Shown here in pieces: positions 1 to 6,231 of a DNA stretch of 7,012 nucleotides. The stretch spans positions 1 to 7,012 of the forward strand of contig PXDP01000349.1 in NCBI GenBank assembly GCA_003565035.1, read 5' to 3'. The notes under the pieces were generated by a model. The model was not told the origin of the DNA and did no database searches. It saw only the letters and a list, made by a program, of their open reading frames with translations. This DNA is from PVC group bacterium. Its GTDB lineage: Bacteria > Verrucomicrobiota > Kiritimatiellia > SS1-B-03-39 > UBA6053. Within the stretch, counting starts at the first letter, position 1. Each line of letters starts with the position of its first letter. The position numbers and the translations under genes are program-made.

Positions 1-878
1 ATGGCGAGGAGGTGGAGCACGGCGTTGGTGGAGCCGCCGAGGGCACAGACCAGTGGGATGGCGTTTTCGAACGCCTTTTTGGTCATGATCTGTTTGGGGG
101 TGATGCCGGCCTGGATGAGCTTGAGCACGGCTTCGCCGGCGGCTTTGCAGTCGGCCGCTTTTTCGGGAGAAATGGCGGCCTGGGAGGAGCTGCCGGGCAG
201 GCTCATGCCGAGGGCTTCGATGGCGGAGGCCATGGTGTTGGCGGTGTACATGCCGCCGCAGGAGCCGGCGCCGGGGATGGAGACGCGTTCGATCTGCTCC
301 AGTTCGGCATCATCAATGTCGCCGCGGGCATGGGCGCCGACGGCTTCGAAGACGGAGACGATGTCCACATCTTTTTCTTTGTGTTTGCCGGGCAGAATGG
401 TGCCGCCGTAGACAAAGACGGCGGGGCGGTTGAGGCGGGCAATGGCGAGCATGCAGCCGGGCATGTTTTTGTCACAGCCGCCAATGGCCACCAGGCCGTC
501 GAACATCTGGCAGCCGACCACGGTTTCGATGGAGTCGGCGATCACTTCGCGGGACACCAGGGAGTAGTGCATGCCGTCGGTGCCCATGGAGATGCCGTCG
601 GAAATGGTGATGGTGTTGAAGATGATGCCTTTGCCGCCGGCGGCATCCACGCCGGCGCAGCTTTCGCGGGCAAGCTGGTCGATGTGCATGTTGCAGGGGG
701 TGACCATGCTCCAGGTGGAGGCGATGCCGACCTGGGGCTTCTGGAAATCCGCCCGGTCAAAGCCCACCGCGTGCAGCATGGCACGGGAGGCGGCGCGCTC
801 GGGGCCTTCGGTGATTTGTGAAGAATAGGGGCGGCAGGAAGAGCAATCGGTACAGGCGGCAGATTTTTTCGATGACAT
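1..878 (-). CDS. ilvD: Dihydroxy-acid dehydratase, N-terminal part (cut by window edge)
   Basis: This enzyme dehydrates 2,3-dihydroxy-isovalerate and 2,3-dihydroxy-3-methylvalerate to the 2-keto acids that lead to valine, leucine and isoleucine. It is cytoplasmic and depends on an Fe-S cluster and Mg2+. The 292 residues visible are about half of the usual 550-620. Seen directly are the three expected cluster cysteines, C62 (TPCN), C135 (GGCDKNMPG, the IlvD/Edd signature) and C207 (GAGSCGGMYTANTM), and the metal-site residues D94 (SDGIS), D136 and K137. The ATG at 878-876 is chosen because an AGGA lies 8 nt upstream and homology to the family begins soon after, at ITEGPERAASRAM (residues 22-34). 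Before that point is an unusual leader with C9, C12 and C15 in CxxCxxC spacing. Third codon positions are almost all G or C, more so than in the neighbouring kinase, which may mean high expression. The gene is divergent from the kinase. The family could only be confused with the sugar-acid dehydratases (Edd and relatives), but TPCN and YTANTM favour IlvD. Confidence 0.96.
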   Translation of the reverse strand, partial: MSSKKSAACTDCSSCRPYSSQITEGPERAASRAMLHAVGFDRADFQKPQVGIASTWSMVTPCNMHIDQLARESCAGVDAAGGKGIIFNTITISDGISMGTDGMHYSLVSREVIADSIETVVGCQMFDGLVAIGGCDKNMPGCMLAIARLNRPAVFVYGGTILPGKHKEKDVDIVSVFEAVGAHARGDIDDAELEQIERVSIPGAGSCGGMYTANTMASAIEALGMSLPGSSSQAAISPEKAADCKAAGEAVLKLIQAGITPKQIMTKKAFENAIPLVCALGGSTNAVLHLLA

Positions 879-917
879 GTTGGAGGTCCTGGGTTCTGAG
901 ATGGGTCTCTAATCCTA

Positions 918-947
918 AATATAGAAAATTGCGGTTGGTCGAGTCAA
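918..947 (-). promoter_or_regulatory. Predicted sigma70-type promoter of ilvD
   Basis: Read on the minus strand, TTGACT (947-942) is followed after 18 bases by TATATT (923-918). Both are close to the -35 and -10 consensus, and they sit in the only AT-rich patch of this gap. Transcription should begin near base 911. That leaves a leader of about 33 nt, too short for a riboswitch or a leader-peptide attenuator of the kind known from ilv operons, so control would have to act at the promoter. Confidence 0.65.
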
Positions 948-955
948 AAGCAAGC

Positions 956-973
956 GGATTTCACTTGGATTTC
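956..973. repeat. Tandem GGATTTC direct repeat, 11-bp phasing
   Basis: Two identical 7-mers, GGATTTC at 956-962 and at 967-973, have starts exactly 11 bp apart, about one helical turn. They lie just upstream of the ilvD -35 box and 28-45 bases before the kinase start. Direct repeats with this phasing are typical of sites bound head to tail by OmpR/PhoB-type response regulators, so a shared operator for the two divergent genes is possible. A chance repeat cannot be excluded. Confidence 0.35.
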
Positions 974-993
974 TCTCCGGAACATTGCAGAGA
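972..993 (+). other. Small hairpin next to the kinase start codon
   Basis: TCTCT (972-976) pairs with AGAGA (989-993). After one C-C mismatch, a C-G pair and two possible G-U pairs continue the stem to a 4-base loop at 981-984. The right arm contains the only Shine-Dalgarno-like bases (AGAG) before the GTG at 1001, so folding could hide the ribosome site. The stem is short and the effect is a guess. Confidence 0.25.
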
Positions 994-1000
994 TTGACCT

Positions 1001-2890
1001 GTGAAGGGTTTTCCGCGTTTCTTACGAGGGGGCAGACTGTCTGTTTCCCGCTATTCTTTGGCATTGATCACGCTTTGGCTGGTGGTCAGTTTGCTGATTG
1101 CCCTGGCGGCACTGCGGGTTTACCCCGGCGAACGTCCGTGGATTCCGCTGGCGTTTCTGGGGGTGTTTCTCACCCTGGGTGTCACCACCTACAGCTCCTT
1201 CCGCTGGATGCTGCAGGACGTGGAGAAAGGATTCGGGATGGAATGGGGGAAACGGGAGCACGCGGTGCATCTGGAGCGGGATTCGCTGCGGCTGGACCTG
1301 GAGCAGGAGCAGCTGCGGTCCAGGGATTTAGCGGGAAGACTGAAAAATGCTTCTCTGCAGACCCGGCGGCTGCATTCAGTGTTTTCACAGCTCTGCCATC
1401 CGGTGGTTTTTCTCGATTTGCAGGGGGAAATTCTGGATTTAAATACGTCCGCCAGTGATCTTCTGGGTGCATCCGCCAGCGGATTGAGGGGGAAATCGTT
1501 GTTTGCGCTGTCGGCGTTTGCCGACGCGGACGAACTCACGAAGCTGTTGGAAACGGCGGCCCTGGGGGAACCGGTTCAGTTTCAGCAGGAATTGTTCAGC
1601 CAGACCGGCGAACTGCATACGCTGATTCTTACGCTGAAAGCGGTTTTTGGTGAAAAAGAGCGTGCGGAACTGGTGATTCTGGAAGGACAGGATATCACCG
1701 AACGGCTGCGGGCCGAGGTGGCGCTTCAGGAAACGTTTCAACAGTTTCAGCAAAGTCAGAAAATGGAGGCGGTGGGGCGGCTGGCGGGTGGCATTGCCCA
1801 TGATTTTAATAATCTCCTGACCTCGATTCTGGGGTTCAGTCATATGGCTCTGGAGGAAATTCCTGAAGATTTGGATGCGGTCGATGATTTGAAAGAGGTG
1901 ATTCTTGCCGCCACCCGGGCGCAGAATCTCACCCAGAAGTTGCTGGCAATTTCCCGGAAAGACCTGTTTAACACCCGCCCAATCGACCTGAATCAGCTGG
2001 TTCGGGATATGAACAAGCTGATTCGGGTCACCCTGCACGAGAATATCGAAATCGTCACTGAGCTGAGTTCAGAATTCTGCACACTTCTTGCGGACACCAC
2101 ATCGCTGGAGCAGGTGATCCTGAACCTGGCGGTAAACGCCCGGGACGCGATGCCCCGCAGCGGACGGCTGTATATCCGGACCGGTCTCGAGGATCTGGAA
2201 AGCCCGGCGGGAATTCTCCCGGAACCTTCCCCCGGCAAATATGCTGTGTTTTCGATCCGGGACACCGGCTGCGGGATGGACCTTGAAGTTCTGGAGCATA
2301 TTTTTGAACCTTTTTTCACCACCAAAGAGGCGGGGCAGGGAACAGGGTTGGGGCTGTCGACGGTTTATGCCATCATGAAGCAGTATCAGGGTGGTATTCA
2401 AATCTGGAGTGAGCCCGGCGTGGGCACCGAGTTTAAATTGTTTTTCCCTTATCATGAGTATGCCGAGCAAATGATGCTGGATCTGCCCAATGACGTCCGG
2501 CGGCCCCCTGAAAAAGGCGAAGAAACCATTCTGCTGGTGGAAGATGAGGACGGCGTGCGCCGCATGGCTTCCAAAATGATCGAATCCCTCGGTTATACGC
2601 TGCTGTCGGCCGCCGACGGCGAGGAGGGCGTCCGGGTGGCCGAAGCCTATGAAGGTAAAATCGATCTGATTATCACCGATGTGGTGATGCCGAACTTAAG
2701 CGGCCCGGAAATGATTGACCGGCTCCGTATTTCCCTGGGCCATATCCCGCATTTGTATGTCTCCGGGTTCACCATGGATAAGCTCGTGGAGCACGGCGCG
2801 GATGATTCCATGGACAATTTGATCCGTAAGCCCTACAGCCGTGAGGATCTGGCCCGCCGTATCCGGAACACGCTGGACGGAGTGGGTTAA
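1001..2890 (+). CDS. Membrane PAS hybrid sensor histidine kinase with C-terminal receiver
   Basis: This is a signal-transducing kinase of 629 residues. Two membrane helices (about 18-40 and 47-65) with a very short loop between them are followed by a probable coiled coil (75-125), a PAS domain (about 126-235), and a HisKA domain with H267 in the HDFNNLL motif. Next comes the ATPase domain, with an N box NLAVNARDAM (375-384), DTGCGMD (421-427), an F box EPFFTTKE and GQGTGLGL (445-452). The receiver (508-625) is complete: acidic E514/D515, phospho-acceptor D560, S588 and K610. The almost absent periplasmic loop suggests the PAS domain senses something inside the cell or in the membrane. The GTG start is used because a TGA lies in frame at 995-997 and no ATG occurs before the membrane helices. 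A stronger GAGGGGG at 1026-1032 is followed only by a CTG. No partner regulator is present, so its target is unknown. Confidence 0.94.
   Translation: MKGFPRFLRGGRLSVSRYSLALITLWLVVSLLIALAALRVYPGERPWIPLAFLGVFLTLGVTTYSSFRWMLQDVEKGFGMEWGKREHAVHLERDSLRLDLEQEQLRSRDLAGRLKNASLQTRRLHSVFSQLCHPVVFLDLQGEILDLNTSASDLLGASASGLRGKSLFALSAFADADELTKLLETAALGEPVQFQQELFSQTGELHTLILTLKAVFGEKERAELVILEGQDITERLRAEVALQETFQQFQQSQKMEAVGRLAGGIAHDFNNLLTSILGFSHMALEEIPEDLDAVDDLKEVILAATRAQNLTQKLLAISRKDLFNTRPIDLNQLVRDMNKLIRVTLHENIEIVTELSSEFCTLLADTTSLEQVILNLAVNARDAMPRSGRLYIRTGLEDLESPAGILPEPSPGKYAVFSIRDTGCGMDLEVLEHIFEPFFTTKEAGQGTGLGLSTVYAIMKQYQGGIQIWSEPGVGTEFKLFFPYHEYAEQMMLDLPNDVRRPPEKGEETILLVEDEDGVRRMASKMIESLGYTLLSAADGEEGVRVAEAYEGKIDLIITDVVMPNLSGPEMIDRLRISLGHIPHLYVSGFTMDKLVEHGADDSMDNLIRKPYSREDLARRIRNTLDGVG
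2887..2890. other. Interleaved stop codons of convergent genes (TTAA)
   Basis: The kinase stop TAA (2888-2890) and the glycosyltransferase stop TAA (read as TTA at 2887-2889) share the palindrome TTAA. The two genes therefore end tail to tail with a 4-base overlap. There is no space for an intergenic terminator, and I see no stem plus T-run at either 3' end, so each transcript probably runs into the other gene as antisense. Confidence 0.9.
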
Positions 2891-4155
2891 GGTCGGATCA
2901 CCATAAATCGGTACCAGTCCGCGTCCCCCGCATCGTGGGCGGTGATGACCTCAACGCTGTCATAGCGTTCACGACGCTGCACAACGATCACCGCATCGCC
3001 GGGACGCGCCTGGCGGAAGGCCCGCTCCGCACTGTCGAGGTTGTGTACGTGGCGTCCGAGATGAAAATCAAAGCGCGCGGAATTGATGCCCACCACATGC
3101 AGCATGTCCGCGTCTTTGACGCGGGGGCGGACGGAGCGGAGAAAGCGGCTGTGCAGGGCATCCTCGTGGGTGCGGCTTCGCCAGATATCCCCGCCAATGC
3201 CCAGCCCGATGGTCAGAAGAACCAGTGGCAGCAGGGCTTTGCGGGGGGCGAACGCGGATAAGATCCACACAGCGGGCGGCAGCAGCATGAGCGTGTAGTG
3301 GTTTTGCTTGCTGGGGGTGAGGGTCAGCAGCAGGAAGGTGACTCCGAACCAGACCCAGGGAAGTGAAACCGACATGCGCGGACGGAAGCGGGGAAAGGCC
3401 AGAAACAGCGCGGGGCCCAGCATCGCCGGCAGGGTGTAGAGATAAAAGAGCGGGCCGCGGCGGTTGGGAGAATCAACGAAGGTGTCCCGGAGTTCGGCCT
3501 CCAGCGCTCCGCGGGCGACGGAATCGCTGAGCAGAAATCCGAGCCAGCCTGCACCGACGAGGAGGGGCGGGAGCAGAGCCGTCAGCCACCAGCGGAGCGG
3601 GCGAGGTTCTTTCCGGCACAGGCAAAGAAAGGTGATCAGCGGAATCGCCAGGCCGGCCGGGCCCTTGCTGAGAATCGACATCGACATGCCCAGAGCGGTG
3701 AGCGGGCCGGTTTGTTTCTGAAAACCCAGCATGGCCAGAAGAATGCCGAGGGTGTTGAGCAGATCGGTTTCGGCCAGGGGGGCAAAGCGCCAGAAGCCGA
3801 AGGAGGCCAGCAGCAGCAGGGGCGGGGTGCGGGAACCGCCGAGGGCATAGAGACTGTACAGCAGCCCCAGGGCCGCCAGCACAAAGGGCACGCGGGCGCG
3901 GGCGGCGGAATCCGTGAGCCGGTCCGGCAGCATCGCGGCGGCGGCGAACCAGTAGGGCAGAGGCGGTTTGCGGTAGCGGGGCTGGTTCTGAAATTCCGGG
4001 CGGAGCCAGTCGCCGGACCGCACCATATTGCGGGCACTGATGAGGACGCGCAATTCCTGCTGACGGGCCGGGGGGCGCAGAAACAGGGCCGGCAGCAGAA
4101 GCAGCAGCGCCAGGCCGGTAATGACCAGGAGGTCTTTAATCCTGCCCGTAGACAT
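2887..4155 (-). CDS. ArnT/PMT-like membrane glycosyltransferase
   Basis: This is probably an integral membrane glycosyltransferase of the GT39/GT83 type, which moves a sugar from a polyprenyl-phosphate carrier to lipid or protein on the outer face of the membrane. It has 422 residues with about ten hydrophobic helices up to residue 321, then a hydrophilic tail of about 100 residues; ArnT itself is near 550. Family marks visible are the first-loop motif QELR (33-36), SGDWLRPEF (47-55) followed by RYRKPPLPYW (60-69), AETD (128-131), LSKGPAG (162-168) and SKQNHYTLMLLPP (282-294). In most relatives the first-loop motif is DExR. Here the Asp is Gln33, while Glu34 and Arg36 are kept. The ATG lies inside the end of the upstream gene (20-nt overlap), with GGTG about 6 nt before it, which suggests translational coupling. 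The acceptor and sugar cannot be told. The family is fairly sure, the specificity unknown. Confidence 0.82.
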   Translation of the reverse strand: MSTGRIKDLLVITGLALLLLLPALFLRPPARQQELRVLISARNMVRSGDWLRPEFQNQPRYRKPPLPYWFAAAAMLPDRLTDSAARARVPFVLAALGLLYSLYALGGSRTPPLLLLASFGFWRFAPLAETDLLNTLGILLAMLGFQKQTGPLTALGMSMSILSKGPAGLAIPLITFLCLCRKEPRPLRWWLTALLPPLLVGAGWLGFLLSDSVARGALEAELRDTFVDSPNRRGPLFYLYTLPAMLGPALFLAFPRFRPRMSVSLPWVWFGVTFLLLTLTPSKQNHYTLMLLPPAVWILSAFAPRKALLPLVLLTIGLGIGGDIWRSRTHEDALHSRFLRSVRPRVKDADMLHVVGINSARFDFHLGRHVHNLDSAERAFRQARPGDAVIVVQRRERYDSVEVITAHDAGDADWYRFMVIRP

Positions 4156-5476
4156 AAATCACCGGGAAAAGGCTGTAGACCGGTGAGAGCCATTCATTCA
4201 GTTCGTGATGACGGGTATCATTCGGCGCAAACACAAAGAGAACCCGGATCAGCGGATCGTTTTCCTCCAGGTAGGCCAGCCAGTCGGCCGGTGTTTCGAG
4301 GTCCCGGCGCTCCTCCACCAGCCTGGGGGTGCGGGTTTCGTCCCAGAGTTCCTGAATTTCAAACAGAGCGGCCCGGAAGCCCTCCTCTTCGCGGTGCAAA
4401 TGGATTTCCAGCGGTTGAGAGGGACGACGGCTGCGGTCGCGGAAGCGTTCGGGCGGCGCAAAGGCCTGATAATACAGCTGTCCTGCCACCGGCGGTTCGA
4501 TGCGGATCTGATCCTCCTGCTGTTCCAGGACCATGAGTTTGTTGGCAAATCCCCTCAAGTCCGCCAGCGTGAGATCCGGTCCGAAATCCGGGGTGACCCA
4601 GAACAGGGTGGATTCGGCATCCTGCGCGCTTTCGATCAGACGTTCCAGGGGTTCCGTGTCAGCCGAGGTCAGGCTCAGCCTGTGGTCTTTTTCCGGACGG
4701 CGGCGTTCCGCCGGGGTGGGGCGCAGGCGAAGGATCACCGGCTGACCGTGGCGGGTCTCGAGGGCGGGGTTGCGGAGGAACGTTCCGTACACCTGGGTTT
4801 TTCCGCCCTGGACGGGGAGATCGAACATCGTGTTGTGCAGGTTGAAGGTGGCCGCGATGCTGTGGGGGCTGAACTGATCTGCGCCGTAGACCTTTTTGCC
4901 TTCAATTTGTGGATGCGGGAGCATGGGGGCACCGGTGAACACCCAGGGCATGTCCTCCATGACGGAGCCGTCCGGACGGGTGATCCATTCGTTTACGGGA
5001 AGATACCCGGGGGGCAGGTCCTCCTCCAGTTGGAGGATCAGAGAGGCATCCACCGGATCGCCCCGCGGCCAGAGGCGGGGGGCATTCGTGTTCACCGCGC
5101 CTCCAGGGCTGAGCCCGATGAACTCCAGGGCTTCGTGCAGCTCACTGGGGGTCACCCAGGTGGTCAGGAGTGCTTCATAATCCTGACCGCTCATGTCGGT
5201 GATGACAAAAAATTCCACCGGATCCCCCAGGATCATGCCGGTCATTTCCCCCAGGACCAGCACCTCCCCGAGATCGCGGTCGGCAATCAGAAAGGGCTTG
5301 ATGAGGATGTGATCGGGTGTTTCGCCGTCCAGCGCGTCCACGAGGGCCGCATGCGCCTCGACGGCGGCCGCCCGGGAGGTGGGATCAAAGCCGTCCGCGG
5401 GCTGCGGAATTTCGGATTGAAGAAAAACAAGAAGAATTTGAGAGAGCAGCGTAAACAGGTCGGGAATATTGATCAT
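4136..5476 (-). CDS. YdjY-domain protein of unknown function, probably exported
   Basis: This is a 446-residue protein whose function I cannot name. Residues 70-235 resemble the YdjY domain: DPVEFFVITDMSGQDYEALL (85-104), then TPSELHEALEFIGLSPGG (109-126), match its typical pattern of a core strand, a Glu-containing 'yEsl' motif and the 'Psd.h.AL..lGl.pG' segment. The N-terminus has a short hydrophobic run (7-19) that could be an export signal, but it lacks the usual leading Lys/Arg and any lipobox Cys. The rest (285-446) appears to have two alpha/beta units: FWVTPDFGPDLTLADLRGFA followed by IRIEPP, then DWLAYLEENDP followed by VLFVFAP and a final VIYVYG. The second loosely recalls ExbD/TolR folds, which is speculation. 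The ATG has a good GGAG six bases upstream. It follows its upstream partner by 15 nt and overlaps the glycosyltransferase, so the three probably form one transcript. Confidence 0.8.
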   Translation of the reverse strand: MINIPDLFTLLSQILLVFLQSEIPQPADGFDPTSRAAAVEAHAALVDALDGETPDHILIKPFLIADRDLGEVLVLGEMTGMILGDPVEFFVITDMSGQDYEALLTTWVTPSELHEALEFIGLSPGGAVNTNAPRLWPRGDPVDASLILQLEEDLPPGYLPVNEWITRPDGSVMEDMPWVFTGAPMLPHPQIEGKKVYGADQFSPHSIAATFNLHNTMFDLPVQGGKTQVYGTFLRNPALETRHGQPVILRLRPTPAERRRPEKDHRLSLTSADTEPLERLIESAQDAESTLFWVTPDFGPDLTLADLRGFANKLMVLEQQEDQIRIEPPVAGQLYYQAFAPPERFRDRSRRPSQPLEIHLHREEEGFRAALFEIQELWDETRTPRLVEERRDLETPADWLAYLEENDPLIRVLFVFAPNDTRHHELNEWLSPVYSLFPVIYVYGQD

Positions 5477-5482
5477 GGGAAG

Positions 5483-5486
5483 CTCC
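5483..5486 (-). promoter_or_regulatory. Ribosome binding site GGAG of the YdjY-domain gene
   Basis: Read on the minus strand, GGAG is followed after six bases by the ATG at 5476. It sits in the 15-nt gap after the upstream gene's TAA. Because the two genes are in the same reading frame, this site is the main argument that the second protein is started separately and is not a readthrough extension. Confidence 0.7.
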
Positions 5487-5491
5487 GGGGA

Positions 5492-6136
5492 TTAGCGGAT
5501 GATGCCGATATGTTCGTCGAGATAGCCCAGCAGGCGGTTGCCGTCCACATCCGGCCAGCGGCCTTCGAGCACCGGGGTGCCGGACCAGGCCTCCTGCGGG
5601 GGCATTTCCCGGAGAAGCAGGCGGTAGCTGGGCACATCCTTGAGGGTGTCGCGCGGATCGTAGAGCATGGCGTTCTGCACGTATCCCTCCTGAACCAGCT
5701 CTTCGATCTGCACCGGCATCCGCCCGAAATCCGAGTAAAAGGTTTTGGTTTGCCGGATGATAATCCGCATCTGCTTCTGGCTGGCGGCAATTTGCGGATC
5801 GGCGGAGGCTTCCGACATCGCGGGCAGCAGAATCACAAACATCAGCGGAATTTTCACAATCCAGAAAATCAGGCTGAAGCCGCCCAGCAGGCTGCCGCCC
5901 ATGGCAAACCCGTAGGGCGTGCCCGAAGGCTTGCGGCGTAGGGTGGCAATCCCCAGAGTCAGCGCTCCCATCGCAGTGAAAATCGCCGGCACACTGAACC
6001 CGACCAGCAGCGGGAAGGTGTAGTGGCCATTGATGGTCAGCACCACAAACAGAAACGCAAACAGCAGGGAAATCAGGGCCAGAATCAGAGGCAGGGCCGG
6101 AAGGCGGATGGATTTTGAGGTCGTCATGCCGTACAT
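5492..6136 (-). CDS. DUF4190-like membrane protein with pseudopilin-like C-terminal domain
   Basis: This is a 214-residue membrane protein of unknown role. Two hydrophobic helices (about 14-34 and 42-65) with a short polar linker, then a glycine-rich third segment (77-105), resemble DUF4190-type membrane proteins. The soluble part (about 112-214) resembles the head of type II secretion pseudopilins as seen in PVC bacteria: IIIRQTKTFYSDFGRMPVQI (125-144), EELVQEGYV, LYDPRD (158-163), and a tail GTPVLEGRWPDVDGNR (186-201) followed by YLDEHIGII. That tail recalls the 'tPvl...GgrnvlfaDGHVe.i' ending, with DEH in place of DGH. No prepilin-peptidase site (G-F-T-L-x-E) is present, so it should not be processed as a pilin. 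Two starts are possible, 6136 and 6127 (three residues shorter), and neither has a clear ribosome site. It is first in the three-gene unit. An overlapping minus-strand frame (5385-6161) lacks any such order and is a shadow. Confidence 0.8.
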   Translation of the reverse strand: MYGMTTSKSIRLPALPLILALISLLFAFLFVVLTINGHYTFPLLVGFSVPAIFTAMGALTLGIATLRRKPSGTPYGFAMGGSLLGGFSLIFWIVKIPLMFVILLPAMSEASADPQIAASQKQMRIIIRQTKTFYSDFGRMPVQIEELVQEGYVQNAMLYDPRDTLKDVPSYRLLLREMPPQEAWSGTPVLEGRWPDVDGNRLLGYLDEHIGIIR

Positions 6137-6150
6137 TTGCCCGAAAAACG

Positions 6151-6172
6151 CGGATTTGCAATGATTAATCCG
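6151..6172. repeat. Perfect inverted repeat CGGATT-N10-AATCCG
   Basis: Arms at 6151-6156 and 6167-6172 are exact reverse complements with a 10-base spacer, centred in the gap between two divergent genes. The arm centres are 16 bp apart, about 1.5 helical turns. This could be an operator for a dimeric regulator of uvrB, of the three-gene unit, or both. It does not match the LexA boxes I know from Proteobacteria or Firmicutes. There is no T-run, so a terminator is unlikely. Confidence 0.4.
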
Positions 6173-6196
6173 AGACTTCAGAGCGTATGGGCGCAG

Positions 6197-6225
6197 TTGA
6201 CATTCCCCCGCTTCGCCTGCATACA
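6197..6225 (+). promoter_or_regulatory. Possible uvrB promoter (perfect -35, weak -10)
   Basis: TTGACA (6197-6202) is a perfect -35 box. Seventeen bases later stands CATACA (6220-6225), a poor -10 with three of six consensus bases. If used, transcription would start at about 6232, the A of the uvrB ATG, giving a leaderless mRNA. The weak -10 and the AGAGG just before the ATG leave this uncertain. I found no convincing promoter for the opposite three-gene unit. Confidence 0.35.
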
Positions 6226-6231
6226 GAGGCC

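Noticed and set aside
12..821. 269-residue plus-strand open frame opposite ilvD
   Set aside because: The product is dominated by Gly, Ala, His and Asp and comes from the complement of strongly GC3-biased ilvD codons. The minus strand gives a clear IlvD with all cluster ligands.
898..909. GAGA-TGGG-TCTC mini-hairpin in the ilvD leader
   Set aside because: A 4-bp stem is too short to support an attenuator, and there is no leader peptide or T-run.
1026..1039. GAGGGGG as a ribosome site for a later kinase start
   Set aside because: The only codon at suitable distance is CTG. The next TTG codons (1058, 1064) are too far away and would cut into the first membrane helix.
3712..4536. 274-residue plus-strand open frame
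   Set aside because: It lies antisense to the glycosyltransferase and its Gln/Gly/Arg-rich product reflects the Leu/Pro/Ala codons of membrane helices on the real strand.
4205..5941. 578-residue plus-strand open frame
   Set aside because: It is antisense to two minus-strand genes with recognisable domains and membrane helices. Its translation is a low-order mix rich in Gly, His, Gln and Arg with no motif, which is typical of the complement of GC-rich coding sequence.
5385..6161. 258-residue minus-strand frame overlapping the DUF4190-like gene
   Set aside because: It is the same strand but another frame. The 5492-6136 frame has ordered membrane helices and a pseudopilin-like tail, and this one has neither.
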